A stretch of DNA of 56,838 bases from Alteromonas profundi (GCF_010500865.1 NZ_JAAAWN010000028.1:1-56838); one strand, 5' to 3'; positions 26,029 to 36,646 are shown, numbered from the stretch's first letter. The notes: generated from the letters alone by a model not told the origin. Translations and numbers: made by a program.

Positions 26029-27057
26029 CTGCATCATCAACGAAGACTCTTCGGGGACAGCTATCTGCGCGATAAGCGCGTTTGCGATAGGGTCAGATTG
26101 AGTTGACGGGAAGGTGGTAGCAATTTTCACAATCTTATCGTGTTGCTGAAATACATAGGTGGTGGCATAAATGGTGTCTTGGGTCGCCGATTCGGCTTTT
26201 ATTCCTAATCGCCAGCCAGCATGTTCGCTGTTAGCTTGGTAACGTGCTGCCGCGGGTTGCTTGTATAAGGTAAGCGCCTGATGTTCAGCCACAGCCTCGG
26301 CCTTCTCCCAATCTGCTTTTAGCTGTTTTATCAGAATTTGGTCTTTGTCATGTTCTAATGGCGCTAAAATGGGGTAAACAGTGACATCTACCAGCGCTTC
26401 CTCGAATTCCCGGTGGGTGTAGCGCGTGATAACCCCCTTAAACGGGTCAGGATATAGCTGTGTATCTAAGCGCGCAAAGTCGCCTAACGTAGAAGGGACC
26501 ACTAATTCGTCTACGTAATTACTCGCACTAAGCGACGAATACAGAAACGCGGCGGTGAAAAGCGCACTGTGCTGGCTATAGTGAAACCAATCGGTTAACA
26601 CGGTTACTGCTTTTTCAAGGTTATTTACATCTTGGGGAAAGGCGTTTTCGATGATCCTAGAGTCTATCTCCATACCCCGCCACAGCAAGGTTACTTCGGT
26701 AAAATGGAGAGCCTCAATAGTATCCTCAGATGAGGAGGGGCCGGATGTATGAGCAATAAGTAACTCATAATCCAGGGCATCGCTAAAAGCGGCAACACGG
26801 TTAAACCAACCGCGGCTAGATAGTGCTTTTACAAATACTTCTGGGGCAATGCTATCTTGTATACACTCTTTCGCCGCTACTGCCTGTTTACAGCGCGCAA
26901 GCACCTGGTCACTGGGATACGTTGAAAACACCGAGATATCCACATTACCTGACGGCGACGTCTGCCCTTGCGCGAATGCACAAAGGCAAACAGAGCACAT
27001 AAGCGCGCAGCCCAAACCCTGTTGTAGGGCACGTAACGCACTTACACGCTTAAACAT
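26008..27057 (-). CDS. Hypothetical exported protein, about 349 residues
   Basis: I do not recognise the family. From the ATG at 27057 the protein starts MFKRVSALRALQQ with a hydrophobic signal peptide (CALMCSVCLCAFAQG, likely cleaved after AFA), so it is probably periplasmic or outer-membrane facing. A TTG start at 27102 would add 15 residues. The rest is soluble alpha/beta sequence with a Glu/Lys/Ala-rich helical part (about 235-270). It lies 60 bases after xseA on the same strand and probably shares its transcript. Its last codons form one arm of the 32-bp inverted repeat. Confidence 0.7.
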   Translation of the reverse strand: MFKRVSALRALQQGLGCALMCSVCLCAFAQGQTSPSGNVDISVFSTYPSDQVLARCKQAVAAKECIQDSIAPEVFVKALSSRGWFNRVAAFSDALDYELLIAHTSGPSSSEDTIEALHFTEVTLLWRGMEIDSRIIENAFPQDVNNLEKAVTVLTDWFHYSQHSALFTAAFLYSSLSASNYVDELVVPSTLGDFARLDTQLYPDPFKGVITRYTHREFEEALVDVTVYPILAPLEHDKDQILIKQLKADWEKAEAVAEHQALTLYKQPAAARYQANSEHAGWRLGIKAESATQDTIYATTYVFQQHDKIVKIATTFPSTQSDPIANALIAQIAVPEESSLMMQVRPLIK

Positions 27058-27117
27058 ATTTAGCTTTACGCTAGTGATAGATGAAACTAAATACGCTAGC
27101 AAGCATGTGCCTTTGAA

Positions 27118-28482
27118 TTAACGGGGAACCTTAGCTATCACTTTACTGGTTATTTGCCCATCCGTCACCCTAGATTCAATCACATCACCTTCAGCCACCC
27201 TATTTATTGAAGTGATCGCCGCATCCTTATGCATGGTAATGCTGTAGCCACGGGATAAGGTAGATAAAGGGCTAACTGAATTAAGTAAACTTGCTTTTGA
27301 GGCCAGTTTTTGACGCTGCTTCGCAAGTAAGTTGCGCATTGCACTCTTAAGCGCTTTATCTTGTTGCAGCAATTGTTGTTGAGCGCGCTTAACGGTGGTA
27401 TCGGGCGACTGTTTAGCTAGCCTATTTACGTGTAACGAAATCCTGTTACAATCGCGATTTAAGGTGTTATTTACGGCGTATTTTAGCCGTAGCTGTAGTC
27501 TATCAAGCGCTTGCCACTGATTCTGAATACGCGTTTGTGGATGAACCGCTTGTAATCGTTGACGCTGTAGAGATTGACGTTGCAGGGCATGTTGCAACGC
27601 ATTACGCATACTGCGCGCCAGTCGCTGACGGTATTGATAGAGATATTGCACCAGCGCCGATGTATCCTGGCTTAGCAACTCAGCGCCTGCAGACGGGGTA
27701 GGGGCGCGAAGGTCGGCAACAAAATCGGCGATAGTAAAGTCAACCTCGTGGCCTACCGCGCTAACAATAGGAAGCCGCATACGGCAAATTTGCCGGGCTA
27801 ATTCCTCATTGTTAAAACACCATAAGTCTTCTAACGCGCCGCCTCCGCGGGTGAGAAGTATAACATCCACTTCGTTACGCTCATCGGCAACCTTAAGTGC
27901 ATTAATAATCTGGGCGTGGGCTTGCTCCCCCTGTACCATGGTCGGATACACGATGATCTCGGTTTGTGGGCTACGACGTTTTAAGACACTTAATACATCG
28001 TGTAACGCTGCGCCCGAGGCAGAGGTGACTACGCCTATACGGCTTATTACCTCTGGCATAGGCTTTTTACGCTCGCTGGCAAACAAGCCCTCATTATTTA
28101 ACTTTGCTTTTAGTGCCTCATAAGCTTGCTTGAGAGCACCTTCACCGTCACTTTCCATATGTTCGACTACTAGCTGGTAGTCGCCTCGTGCTTCATATAG
28201 CCCGACTGAGGCACGCACTAATATTTTGTCGCCCTCTTTTGGCCGCTGTTTAATAACACGGTTTGCATTTCTAAACATGGCGGCCCTGACTTGGGCTTTA
28301 TTGTCTTTCAGGGTGAAATACCAATGGCCGGACGCAGCGCGCACAAAGTTACTTATTTCGGCAGATAGCCACACTAGTCCAACTTCGCCTTCTAAGACGG
28401 TTCTTGCTAGTCGGTTTAGCTTAGTAACTGTTAAAATTTGTCGAGATGTAGATGGCGAATTTGTAAACATAAAAAAAATCAT
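27118..28482 (-). CDS. xseA: Exodeoxyribonuclease VII large subunit XseA
   Basis: Large subunit of the single-strand exonuclease Exo VII. It has 454 residues: N-terminal OB fold ([27 protein letters not shown]), the catalytic domain with [13 protein letters not shown] and [24 protein letters not shown], and a long basic coiled-coil C terminus ending with the LSRGYSI motif. ATG codons at 28482 and 28470 are both possible; neither has a clear ribosome-binding site. It diverges from guaB with only about 90 bases between, as in E. coli. xseB is not in the window. Confidence 0.95.
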   Translation of the reverse strand: MIFFMFTNSPSTSRQILTVTKLNRLARTVLEGEVGLVWLSAEISNFVRAASGHWYFTLKDNKAQVRAAMFRNANRVIKQRPKEGDKILVRASVGLYEARGDYQLVVEHMESDGEGALKQAYEALKAKLNNEGLFASERKKPMPEVISRIGVVTSASGAALHDVLSVLKRRSPQTEIIVYPTMVQGEQAHAQIINALKVADERNEVDVILLTRGGGALEDLWCFNNEELARQICRMRLPIVSAVGHEVDFTIADFVADLRAPTPSAGAELLSQDTSALVQYLYQYRQRLARSMRNALQHALQRQSLQRQRLQAVHPQTRIQNQWQALDRLQLRLKYAVNNTLNRDCNRISLHVNRLAKQSPDTTVKRAQQQLLQQDKALKSAMRNLLAKQRQKLASKASLLNSVSPLSTLSRGYSITMHKDAAITSINRVAEGDVIESRVTDGQITSKVIAKVPR

Positions 28483-28502
28483 CGGGTTTAATACGAATAG
28501 AG

Positions 28503-28531
28503 TTTACCTTAAATCTAAAAAACACTACAAT
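28503..28531 (+). promoter_or_regulatory. Likely guaBA promoter
   Basis: TTTACC (28503-28508) and TACAAT (28526-28531) are 17 bases apart, 40 bases before the guaB start and inside the xseA-guaB divergent spacer. I see no clear PurR-type palindrome. Confidence 0.55.
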
Positions 28532-28570
28532 TGCGCCGCAATTAACCCTCAACTGAATAGGTGTTGTTGC

Positions 28571-30040
28571 ATGCTACGTATCATCCAAGAAGCCCTGACA
28601 TTTGACGATGTGTTGCTGGTTCCCGGCCACTCAACCGTCCTTCCTCATACAGCCAGTTTACAAACACGTTTAACTCGCGACGTTACATTAAATATCCCAA
28701 TGGTGTCAGCTGCCATGGATACGGTTTCTGAAGCGCGTTTAGCCATCGCACTTGCGCAAGAGGGTGGCATAGGTTTTATTCATAAAAACATGAAGCCTGA
28801 AGAGCAAGCGAAGCACGTACGTGAAGTTAAAAAATACGAAAGTGGGGTGGTTTCCGATCCGGTTACCGTGACTAAGGATGCCACCATTGGTGAAGTCAAT
28901 GCGCTATCTAAACGTTTAGGTTACTCAGGTTTCCCTGTTACTGATAAAGATAACAATCTTATAGGTATTGTTACTGGCCGTGACCTGCGCTTTGAAAAAC
29001 GTCTTGAATTGCCTATTAGCAACGTAATGACGGGCAAAGATGACTTGGTTACCGTTAAAGAGGGTGCAAGCTCTGATATCGTTTTAGACCTAATGCACGA
29101 AAATCGTATCGAAAAAATTCTCGTGGTAGACGATAGCTTTAAGCTTACCGGCCTTATTACAGTTAAAGATTTCCAAAAAGCCGAAAATAAACCTAATGCA
29201 TGTAAAGATTCATTAGGTCGTTTGCGTGTTGGTGCTGCAGTGAGTGTTGGGCCAGGTACCGATGAACGCATAGCCTTATTGGTAGATGCGGGCGTGGATG
29301 TGCTGCTTATTGATACCTCTCATGGTCACTCGCAAGGTGTTATCGACCGCGTGAAAAAAATTCGTAGCGAATACCCTGACGTACAAATTATTGCCGGTAA
29401 CGTGGCCACTGCCGATGGCGCCAGAGCGCTAGCCGATGCGGGTGTGGATGCAGTTAAAGTAGGTATTGGTCCAGGCTCAATCTGTACTACGCGTATCGTA
29501 ACTGGTTGTGGTGTTCCTCAAATTACCGCGGTATCCGATGCTGTAGAGGCACTAAAAGGGACTGATATTCCAGTTATTGCTGATGGTGGTATTCGTTTTT
29601 CAGGCGACATTGCTAAGGCTCTAGCCGCGGGTGCTAGCTGCGTGATGGTAGGGAGCATGTTGGCGGGCACAGAAGAAAGCCCGGGCGAAGTAGAGCTGTT
29701 TCAAGGCCGCTACTACAAGTCGTATCGCGGCATGGGCTCATTAGGTGCAATGAACCAAAGCCACGGCTCGTCTGATCGTTACTTCCAAGAGTCGAATAAT
29801 GCTGAAAAACTCGTACCAGAAGGCATAGAAGGGCGCGTGGCCTACAAAGGCCCCATTGCCAATATTATCCACCAGCAAATGGGCGGATTACGCTCAGCAA
29901 TGGGATTAACAGGGTGCGCCACAATCGAAGAGCTAAATACAAAAGCTCAGTTCGTGCGGGTTACTTCAGCAGGCATGGGCGAAAGTCACGTACACGACGT
30001 GAACATTACCAAAGAAGCGCCAAACTACCGCTTAGGCTAA
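28571..30040 (+). CDS. guaB: IMP dehydrogenase GuaB
   Basis: Oxidises IMP to XMP with NAD+, the entry to GMP synthesis. The open frame extends 345 bases upstream, but the ATG at 28571 gives 489 residues, the usual size, and the start [19 protein letters not shown] is the family N terminus. Two CBS domains (about 90-200) split the barrel. The catalytic loop [18 protein letters not shown] has the active cysteine near 305; the flap region holds [14 protein letters not shown]. guaA follows after 66 bases. Confidence 0.98.
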   Translation: MLRIIQEALTFDDVLLVPGHSTVLPHTASLQTRLTRDVTLNIPMVSAAMDTVSEARLAIALAQEGGIGFIHKNMKPEEQAKHVREVKKYESGVVSDPVTVTKDATIGEVNALSKRLGYSGFPVTDKDNNLIGIVTGRDLRFEKRLELPISNVMTGKDDLVTVKEGASSDIVLDLMHENRIEKILVVDDSFKLTGLITVKDFQKAENKPNACKDSLGRLRVGAAVSVGPGTDERIALLVDAGVDVLLIDTSHGHSQGVIDRVKKIRSEYPDVQIIAGNVATADGARALADAGVDAVKVGIGPGSICTTRIVTGCGVPQITAVSDAVEALKGTDIPVIADGGIRFSGDIAKALAAGASCVMVGSMLAGTEESPGEVELFQGRYYKSYRGMGSLGAMNQSHGSSDRYFQESNNAEKLVPEGIEGRVAYKGPIANIIHQQMGGLRSAMGLTGCATIEELNTKAQFVRVTSAGMGESHVHDVNITKEAPNYRLG

Positions 30041-30057
30041 GGCGACTACAATTAAAG

Positions 30058-30085
30058 AGGCTGGTAACTTCACCAGCCTTTGTTC
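30058..30085 (+). terminator. Hairpin between guaB and guaA
   Basis: AGGCTGGT (30058-30065) and ACCAGCCT (30072-30079) form an 8-bp stem with a 6-base loop, followed by TTGTTCTTTT. It could end a share of guaB transcripts so that guaA is made at a lower level. Confidence 0.7.
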
Positions 30086-30106
30086 TTTTCTATATCGGGT
30101 AAAAAA

Positions 30107-31684
30107 ATGACCACTAATATCCACGACCACCGTATATTAATTTTAGATTTCGGCTCTCAATATACTCAGCTTATTGCTCGTCGCGTTCGTGAAATAGGCG
30201 TTTATTGTGAATTATGGGCTTGGGATGTCAGCGAAGAGCAGATCCGCGAATTTAACCCCCAAGGTATTATTCTTTCTGGTGGCCCAGAGTCGGTACCCGA
30301 AGCAAATTCGCCCCGCGCCCCACACTATGTATTTGAAGCTGGCGTACCTGTATTTGGTATTTGTTACGGCATGCAAACAATGGCAGCGCAACTTGGTGGT
30401 GGCGTGTTGGGGTCTGACAAGCGAGAATTTGGCTATGCACAAGTAGAAGTAATTAAGTCTAGCTCGCTACTTGATAAAATTGAAGATGCTATTAGCGATA
30501 ACGGCAACGCGTTACTCGACGTTTGGATGAGCCACGGGGATAAAGTGTCTGCGATTCCAGAAGGCTTTGAAACTATCGCCCAAACAGCATCGTGCCCCCA
30601 TGCAGCTATTTACAACGAAGAAAAGCAATTTTATGGGGTTCAATTTCACCCTGAAGTTACTCATACTCGCCAGGGCATGCGTTTGCTAAGCCACTTTGTA
30701 TTAGAAGTATGCGGGTGTGAAAAGCTATGGACGCCAGGTGCAATTATTGAGGACGCTATTGAGCGAATAAAGCAGCAAGTCGGTGATGACGAAGTGATTC
30801 TTGGCTTGTCTGGCGGGGTAGACTCGTCTGTAACAGCAATGTTGTTACACCGAGCAATTGGAGCGAACTTAACCTGCGTATTTGTTGATAATGGACTATT
30901 GCGTTTAAACGAAGCCGATCAGGTGATGGAAATGTTTGGTGACCACTTCGGCCTCAACATTATCCGCATCGATGCTGAAGCGCGTTTCTTAGACCGTTTG
31001 AAAGGCATCGAAGACCCAGAACTTAAGCGTAAGGCTATTGGTAACGAGTTCGTTCGTGTATTTGACGAAGAAGCGTCAAAACTAGCCAATGCTAAATGGT
31101 TGGCACAAGGGACGATTTATCCTGACGTTATTGAATCCGCAGGGTCTGCTACCGGTAAAGCCCATGTCATTAAATCTCACCACAATGTAGGTGGTTTGCC
31201 CGATGACATGAAAATGGGGTTAGTTGAACCATTGCGCGAATTGTTTAAAGACGAGGTGCGCAAAATAGGTCTCGAACTTGGCTTACCTTACGATATGCTG
31301 TATCGCCATCCGTTCCCAGGGCCTGGTTTAGGTGTACGGGTATTAGGCGAAATCAAAAAAGAGTATTGCGATCTGCTACGTCGCGCCGATGCTATTTTTA
31401 TTGAAGAGTTGTACGCTGCCGATTTGTACCAAAAAGTAAGTCAGGCGTTTACCGTCTTTCTACCAGTACGTTCGGTGGGTGTTATGGGCGATGCGCGTAA
31501 ATATGACTGGGTGGTAAGCTTACGCGCGGTTGAAACTATCGACTTTATGACTGCTCATTGGGCGCACTTGCCCTACGATTTCTTAGGTAAGGTATCGAAT
31601 CGCATTATCAACGAAATTGATGGCATATCTCGGGTTGTTTACGATATTTCAGGAAAGCCCCCCGCTACTATTGAGTGGGAATAA
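30107..31684 (+). CDS. guaA: GMP synthase GuaA
   Basis: Glutamine-hydrolysing enzyme converting XMP to GMP. The ATG at 30107 gives 525 residues, exactly the E. coli length; a longer frame from 30080 has no support. The class I amidotransferase domain holds C86 (GICYGMQ) and the His/Glu pair in QFHPEVTHT. The PP-loop SGGVDSS marks the ATP pyrophosphatase domain, and PPATIEWE ends the dimerisation domain. Confidence 0.98.
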   Translation: MTTNIHDHRILILDFGSQYTQLIARRVREIGVYCELWAWDVSEEQIREFNPQGIILSGGPESVPEANSPRAPHYVFEAGVPVFGICYGMQTMAAQLGGGVLGSDKREFGYAQVEVIKSSSLLDKIEDAISDNGNALLDVWMSHGDKVSAIPEGFETIAQTASCPHAAIYNEEKQFYGVQFHPEVTHTRQGMRLLSHFVLEVCGCEKLWTPGAIIEDAIERIKQQVGDDEVILGLSGGVDSSVTAMLLHRAIGANLTCVFVDNGLLRLNEADQVMEMFGDHFGLNIIRIDAEARFLDRLKGIEDPELKRKAIGNEFVRVFDEEASKLANAKWLAQGTIYPDVIESAGSATGKAHVIKSHHNVGGLPDDMKMGLVEPLRELFKDEVRKIGLELGLPYDMLYRHPFPGPGLGVRVLGEIKKEYCDLLRRADAIFIEELYAADLYQKVSQAFTVFLPVRSVGVMGDARKYDWVVSLRAVETIDFMTAHWAHLPYDFLGKVSNRIINEIDGISRVVYDISGKPPATIEWE

Positions 31685-31711
31685 GCGTGAAGAGTTACGT
31701 ATAAACAGAGG

Positions 31712-31740
31712 AGCCCCTTTTATAAAGGGGCTTTTTATTT
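31712..31740 (+). terminator. guaBA intrinsic terminator
   Basis: AGCCCCTTT (31712-31720) and AAAGGGGCT (31724-31732) form a 9-bp stem with a 3-base loop, followed by TTTTATTTTG. Confidence 0.9.
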
Positions 31741-31766
31741 TGTAGCGACATTTACGTCGGCCAAAG

Positions 31767-33179
31767 CTAAAGAATGGGGGTACCTTGCTTTATCAATGCG
31801 CGCTTAATTTTTTCGCTAAAGTCGCGCGCCCGCGTAATAATGCTGTTTTCATCTACCGTAAGTACTTCGCGGTCTTCCATGAGTAATCGACCGTGTACTA
31901 TGCTGTGGCGAACATCACTGGGGTACGCTGAGTAGACAAGTGCCGAATAGGGATTGTAGATAGGCGTCATATTAGCCGACTTGCTACTAATAACAATTAT
32001 ATCGGCGAGTTTACCTTCTTCAACTGAGCCAATCTGATGTTGTAAATTTAATACCCTTGCGCTTCCGATAGTGGCCATTTTTATAACCTCAACGGCGGGC
32101 ATTAAACTGCGATCTTTGTGCCAAAGTTTATGTACCTTTGCTACTTGGTCAAACTCGTCGATTAGACTAATTGTGTTTCCCGACATGGGACCATCTGTTC
32201 CTAGCCCTACGTCTACGCCTTGGGACAACATTTCAATGACTGGCGCCACACCTTTAGCCGCTTTAATATTCGCGCTCATGTTGTGAGCTACACCCACCTG
32301 GTGTTGTTTAAGCAGCGCAATATCTTGTTTGTCCGCAAGTATCACATGTGCTCCGACCAAATTTTTATTAAGTGCGCCAATACTATCTAAGTAAGCAATA
32401 GGGGATAAGCCGTTACTGCGTTTTGCAATCACGTCTCGCTCTTTCTCAGACTCGGCCAGATGAGTAAGCACAGGTACGTCATAGTCTAGCGACAACTGCG
32501 CAATTTTCTGTAATGTTTCTGTGGTATTGGTGTAAGGGCCGTGGGGAGCGAATGCTGGCGTTATTCGCGGGTGATGTATGTATTGTTTTATAAAGTTTTC
32601 TGCATACGCAATGCCCTCTTGCGCCGTTTTCGCATCTGCTTGAGGGTATTTGATCACCGTTTGGCCTAATACTGCGCGTAACCCTATTTCATCTACCGCC
32701 CGCGCCACTTCATCTTCAAAGTAATACATATCGGCATAAGTAGTAACCCCACCTTTGAGCATTTCAAGGTTGCCTAATTCGGCGCCTAAATAAACCATCT
32801 CACGGGATACAAATTGCTTTTCTAGCGGAAAAATATAGCTATGAAGTCGTCCGGCGACATCATCGCCTAACGAGCGCAATAAACTCATCGACGCGTGCGT
32901 GTGGGTATTAATAAAGCCAGGAAGTACGATATCGCCATCCACGTCCAATACTTTTTTACTTTTAAAAGCACGTGCTTTAGTCTGGGGGCCTAGCGCCACA
33001 ATTTTGTTATCTTTAATGGCAACAAACCCGCGCTCATACTCCGTGAGTTGGTTATCCATCGTAAGGATATGCCCGTTGGTAATTATGATGTCTACTGTTT
33101 GCTGCGCGTGCCCGGTAGCAGGAAAGAGCGCTACCAAAATGCTTAAGATAAAACCGATTAACCAATGCGCTATCGTCAT
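31767..33179 (-). CDS. Periplasmic amidohydrolase of the MTA/SAH deaminase type
   Basis: Metal-dependent hydrolase of the amidohydrolase superfamily, 470 residues. A clear signal peptide (about 1-26, ending TGHAQQ) sends it to the periplasm, which is unusual because the related deaminases of methylthioadenosine, S-adenosylhomocysteine, guanine and similar bases are cytoplasmic. Metal and catalytic motifs are intact: NTHTHASMSLLRS (H93, H95), APHGPYT (His), LTHLAESEKE (His, Glu) and GLGTDGPMSGN (Asp). It lies 103 bases downstream of a TonB-dependent receptor on the same strand, with a terminator between. It may act on what that receptor imports. The exact substrate is unknown. Confidence 0.82.
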   Translation of the reverse strand: MTIAHWLIGFILSILVALFPATGHAQQTVDIIITNGHILTMDNQLTEYERGFVAIKDNKIVALGPQTKARAFKSKKVLDVDGDIVLPGFINTHTHASMSLLRSLGDDVAGRLHSYIFPLEKQFVSREMVYLGAELGNLEMLKGGVTTYADMYYFEDEVARAVDEIGLRAVLGQTVIKYPQADAKTAQEGIAYAENFIKQYIHHPRITPAFAPHGPYTNTTETLQKIAQLSLDYDVPVLTHLAESEKERDVIAKRSNGLSPIAYLDSIGALNKNLVGAHVILADKQDIALLKQHQVGVAHNMSANIKAAKGVAPVIEMLSQGVDVGLGTDGPMSGNTISLIDEFDQVAKVHKLWHKDRSLMPAVEVIKMATIGSARVLNLQHQIGSVEEGKLADIIVISSKSANMTPIYNPYSALVYSAYPSDVRHSIVHGRLLMEDREVLTVDENSIITRARDFSEKIKRALIKQGTPIL

Positions 33180-33201
33180 GCAATTTCACCTAGGTTGAAA
33201 A

Positions 33202-33252
33202 GAAAAAAAGTGTTTGTACGTGAAACCCTTATCGGTTTTCAGTACAAACACT
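33202..33252 (-). terminator. Terminator between the TonB receptor and the periplasmic amidohydrolase
   Basis: An 11-bp perfect stem (AGTGTTTGTAC 33209-33219, complement 33242-33252) encloses an imperfect inner stem. Read on the minus strand it is followed directly by TTTTTTTCT, so it would stop transcripts leaving the receptor gene, with any read-through reaching the amidohydrolase. Confidence 0.8.
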
Positions 33253-33282
33253 CGTCGTTTTAATTGCTTAAATCAAGGGACG

Positions 33283-35889
33283 TTAGAACTTAATTTTAAC
33301 GTCGGCTCCCCATAGACGGCCTTCATTCACCACGCCAGCCAGATTGTTGATAGTTACACCACCAATTAATGCTGTTTCGTCGGTAATGTTTCGTCCATAG
33401 GCTGCAACTTCAACATCGTATTTATCCACAGCAAACAAGTAACCTAGACGCACCCCACCTTCAAGGTATGGGTCTTGGCGCATTTCAAGGGCATCAATCA
33501 ACGAGAAACGTACTTCGCTTGCATACGACCAATCAGTATAGAAATACAACTCGCCGTCACCTACTTCTTTGCCATAACGCAGTGTGAAGTTACCAATCCA
33601 TTCTGGGGCGCGGGGAAGGGATAATCCGTCTACGCCAATAAGGCCGTTTTCATCCACCGGATTTTTAACGGTACAAAAAGAGCAGGTGGAGATAGCGACG
33701 TTCTTATCTTGTATTTCAGTGTTGTTATAACTCACACCTAAGGTGGTGATGAGATCTGATGTGATGGCATATTCGCCTTCAGCTTCAAACCCAAAACCTA
33801 CCGTTTTATCAACGTTTACCAACTCCTTCGCCGCACCTTCATCAAAAGACGATTGGGCAGTAAGTTGTTGGTCGTTCATCTCAAAATAGAACACGTCAAA
33901 ATTAATTCTTGCCGCGCCATCCAATAAGTCTGATTTTGTACCGAACTCAATGGAGTGAATAATTTCAGAGTCAGCAATACTTAGCTTAGGATCATCGCCA
34001 CTGACTACCCGGCCTTGAATACTTGGTGCTCTAAAGCCTTTAGATAACCGAGTGTATAAGTTTGTGTCATCTGAGTACTCGTACGTTGCACTTAAATCCC
34101 AACTGATGGCTGAATCTTCTGTATCCGCGTACATAGGGTCAAAGAAGTCGCCATCACTTGAAGTAGCCATTATTCTTTGGGCAACATACTCTTTTTTGTC
34201 TTTTGAATAGCGAAGGCCACCGGTTACTTTAAGCTTGGCGCTTACATCATAGTCACCAGAGGCGAAAACAGCCCACGCATCGGTTTTTTGATTTTGCTGC
34301 AAGTAACGTTTAAGGCTGCCATCAGTATTATAATGTAGCGTATCTATATCTAAATCTTCGGTAAAAAAGAAGAAACCAGCTTGATAGTCAAAGGCGCCTA
34401 GTTCATTTGACGCTACGCGGAACTCTTGGGTGAATTGACTGTGATCAGGGATGCCATCGGCACTTTCAACGGAAAACGAAGGTACAGTACCGAGTTCGCC
34501 TGTATAGCCAGAAGGGTCAGAAAAGGTGCTTACTTGATACCCGCCGTCTACGTCAGCACGTGAAAACATTTCTACCGCTTCATAGCCAGTTATAGAGGTA
34601 AAGCTATAATCGGTTGTAAGGTATTCGAGTTTTACGCTACCGCCGTCAACCTTCACACTTTGTGTAGCGCGGTCGGCGGCATCTTGATACACAGTTTCTC
34701 GGTCAAAACCCGCCACGAAATCGTTTGTTCCAGGGGTAATGGCGCTGGCTCGAAACACTGTAGGCGTGCCGTCTAGGTCTCTTGTGTGATAGTTGAAAAG
34801 AGCAGAAAAATTATCGTTTGGTTCGTATAGAACCTGCACTTTAGCCGCCTGATCATCATATCCGCCGAGCACGTCATTTTGTTCAAAACCGGGCGCCTTT
34901 GTATCAATATAGTCATCTCGTGTTTGCTTTAATAACGACACTCGCGCTGAAATACTATCGGTTAACCCACCACTTATAGCACCTTGCATTGACACGGTAT
35001 TTAAAGACGCGTACGACGCAGAGAAGTAGCCTTCTAAATGCTGAGTAGGGCGGTTACTGGTAAACTTAACCAAACCCGCGGGGGTGTTACGTCCAAATAA
35101 TGTACCTTGGGGGCCCCTAAGCACTTCAACACTTTGCACATCAAATACGGGAAACCCTTTCAGTATTGGGCTTTCTTGTACCACGTCATCGTACACAAGA
35201 GAGACTGGTTGAGAAGCATTTAGATCGTAATCTTGGTTGCCTATGCCGCGGATATAAAAGCGTGGGAATGAGCGCCCAAACGACGATTCAATTTTAAGGC
35301 TCGGAATACGGGCAGACATAAACCGGATATCTCCGCCACTGGTGCTTACGCTGTCAAGTAAATCGCCCTTCATCACAGAAACTGAAATGGGCACTTCCTG
35401 TAGATTTTGAGTACGGCGCTGGGCGGTGACGGTAATGTTTTCAACCATGCCTTTACTCGACGCTTGTTTTTTACTGGTAGGGGATGCATATGTTTGGGTA
35501 TCAGATGCGCCTGCAGCGTTACTTTGCTTTTTTTCGCTAAGCTCTGCCTCATTCGTCGCTTTTTCTATAGCGATAGTGCGCTTGTTGATGTAGCGATATT
35601 GCAAGCCAGTGTTTTGTAATAGCGCATCAAGTGCTGCGCGTTCAGTGTAATCCCCGGCAAAGGGTTTTGCTGTTAGGCCTTCTGCAACATTAGAAAAAAA
35701 GACGATTTGTTTGCCAAATTGCTTCGCTACACTTTGCAACGCGCTATCAAGGGGAATGTCAGAAACCTCAATTTGTACCTGTTTCTCTTTTACGCCGGTT
35801 TCTGCCATCACGCTAAAACTACCTGCTAATGACAAAACCATCGATAGTACAATGGGGTTTTTCTTCCAATTTGGAGTACGCGACTTCAT
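33283..35889 (-). CDS. TonB-dependent outer membrane receptor with N-terminal STN signalling domain
   Basis: The 868-residue protein starts with a signal peptide (about 1-29), followed by an STN domain (about 36-110, IPLDSALQSVAKQFGKQIVF), the module by which FecA-type transducers contact a FecR partner. A linker leads to a TonB-box-like ENITVTAQR and a plug domain (about 155-265, VEVLRGPQGTLFGRNTPAG), then a 22-strand barrel ending in a terminal KIKF (last residue Phe). A GGAA ribosome-binding site precedes the ATG. Divergent sigma/FecR genes start 227 bases away. The ligand is not evident; the sequence is of the broad class not restricted to siderophores. Confidence 0.93.
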   Translation of the reverse strand: MKSRTPNWKKNPIVLSMVLSLAGSFSVMAETGVKEKQVQIEVSDIPLDSALQSVAKQFGKQIVFFSNVAEGLTAKPFAGDYTERAALDALLQNTGLQYRYINKRTIAIEKATNEAELSEKKQSNAAGASDTQTYASPTSKKQASSKGMVENITVTAQRRTQNLQEVPISVSVMKGDLLDSVSTSGGDIRFMSARIPSLKIESSFGRSFPRFYIRGIGNQDYDLNASQPVSLVYDDVVQESPILKGFPVFDVQSVEVLRGPQGTLFGRNTPAGLVKFTSNRPTQHLEGYFSASYASLNTVSMQGAISGGLTDSISARVSLLKQTRDDYIDTKAPGFEQNDVLGGYDDQAAKVQVLYEPNDNFSALFNYHTRDLDGTPTVFRASAITPGTNDFVAGFDRETVYQDAADRATQSVKVDGGSVKLEYLTTDYSFTSITGYEAVEMFSRADVDGGYQVSTFSDPSGYTGELGTVPSFSVESADGIPDHSQFTQEFRVASNELGAFDYQAGFFFFTEDLDIDTLHYNTDGSLKRYLQQNQKTDAWAVFASGDYDVSAKLKVTGGLRYSKDKKEYVAQRIMATSSDGDFFDPMYADTEDSAISWDLSATYEYSDDTNLYTRLSKGFRAPSIQGRVVSGDDPKLSIADSEIIHSIEFGTKSDLLDGAARINFDVFYFEMNDQQLTAQSSFDEGAAKELVNVDKTVGFGFEAEGEYAITSDLITTLGVSYNNTEIQDKNVAISTCSFCTVKNPVDENGLIGVDGLSLPRAPEWIGNFTLRYGKEVGDGELYFYTDWSYASEVRFSLIDALEMRQDPYLEGGVRLGYLFAVDKYDVEVAAYGRNITDETALIGGVTINNLAGVVNEGRLWGADVKIKF

Positions 35890-36115
35890 GCTTAAGTTCC
35901 TATGATTATGTTATATTGATATTTTTTTGTCGTGTATAGATATTTCAGGCAATCATGCGGATTTTTACCCGCTTAGCAATTAAGAGAGATATCGCCACCG
36001 TTTTAGGTACTACTTTTTTTATTTATTTTTTTTAGTACCCAATTTCTATCTCAAAACACTCTTATCTAGTGGGCCTATTTTCGCCCACCCAATTTACGTT
36101 AATCGAAATGAGTCT

Positions 36116-36646
36116 ATGCCTAATAATTCAGCCCCAAAGAGTGATAGTTTTGTTAAGGGATTATATGAAAGCTCCTATAAGGAACTGTTTGCGTTTCTTC
36201 TTCGTCGCTCTAACAATCGTCAACAAGCACAAGATTTTTCGCAGGAAGCATTTCTTCGGTTAATACGGGTAGAGAGAAAAGACTTAATAGAACAACCTAG
36301 GGCTTACCTTTTTCGCATTGCTGCAAATTTAGTGCATGAAAAGCGCCTTAAAAATATTAGCCAGTGGCAAAAGGAAACAAGCGCGTTAGACAATGTTGAA
36401 GAGATCCCATGTGAGGACGACCCTCACGCACATATTGAGCGACAAAAAGCGATTCAGGATTTAGAAAAGATATTGGCCAGTTTACCTCCTATTTATCAAT
36501 CAGTCTTATTGATGCGTAAAAGAGATGGCTTGAATCACGCTGAAATTGCTGAAAGACTGGGGATTTCTATTCACACTGTTAGAAAATATTTAACCCGCGC
36601 GGTAACGGAATGCCGAAAGGCTCACAGTATGGGTCAAGAGTTATGA
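36116..36646 (+). CDS. ECF sigma factor, FecI type
   Basis: The 176 residues contain a sigma region 2 (about 18-80, ELFAFLLRRSNNRQQAQDFSQEAF and QPRAYLFRIAANLV) and a region 4 helix-turn-helix (about 115-165, LPPIYQSVLLMRKRDGLNHA, then EIAERLGISIHTVRKYLTRA). It would direct RNA polymerase to the divergent TonB receptor gene when released or activated by the FecR protein encoded next. The stop codon overlaps the ATG of that gene. The ribosome-binding site is weak. The 226-base spacer to the receptor holds AT-rich DNA and a small inverted repeat around 35954-35970. Confidence 0.92.
   Translation: MPNNSAPKSDSFVKGLYESSYKELFAFLLRRSNNRQQAQDFSQEAFLRLIRVERKDLIEQPRAYLFRIAANLVHEKRLKNISQWQKETSALDNVEEIPCEDDPHAHIERQKAIQDLEKILASLPPIYQSVLLMRKRDGLNHAEIAERLGISIHTVRKYLTRAVTECRKAHSMGQEL

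Noticed and set aside
28226..28570. Upstream extension of the guaB frame by 115 codons
   Set aside because: It is antisense to xseA; the family N terminus begins at 28571.
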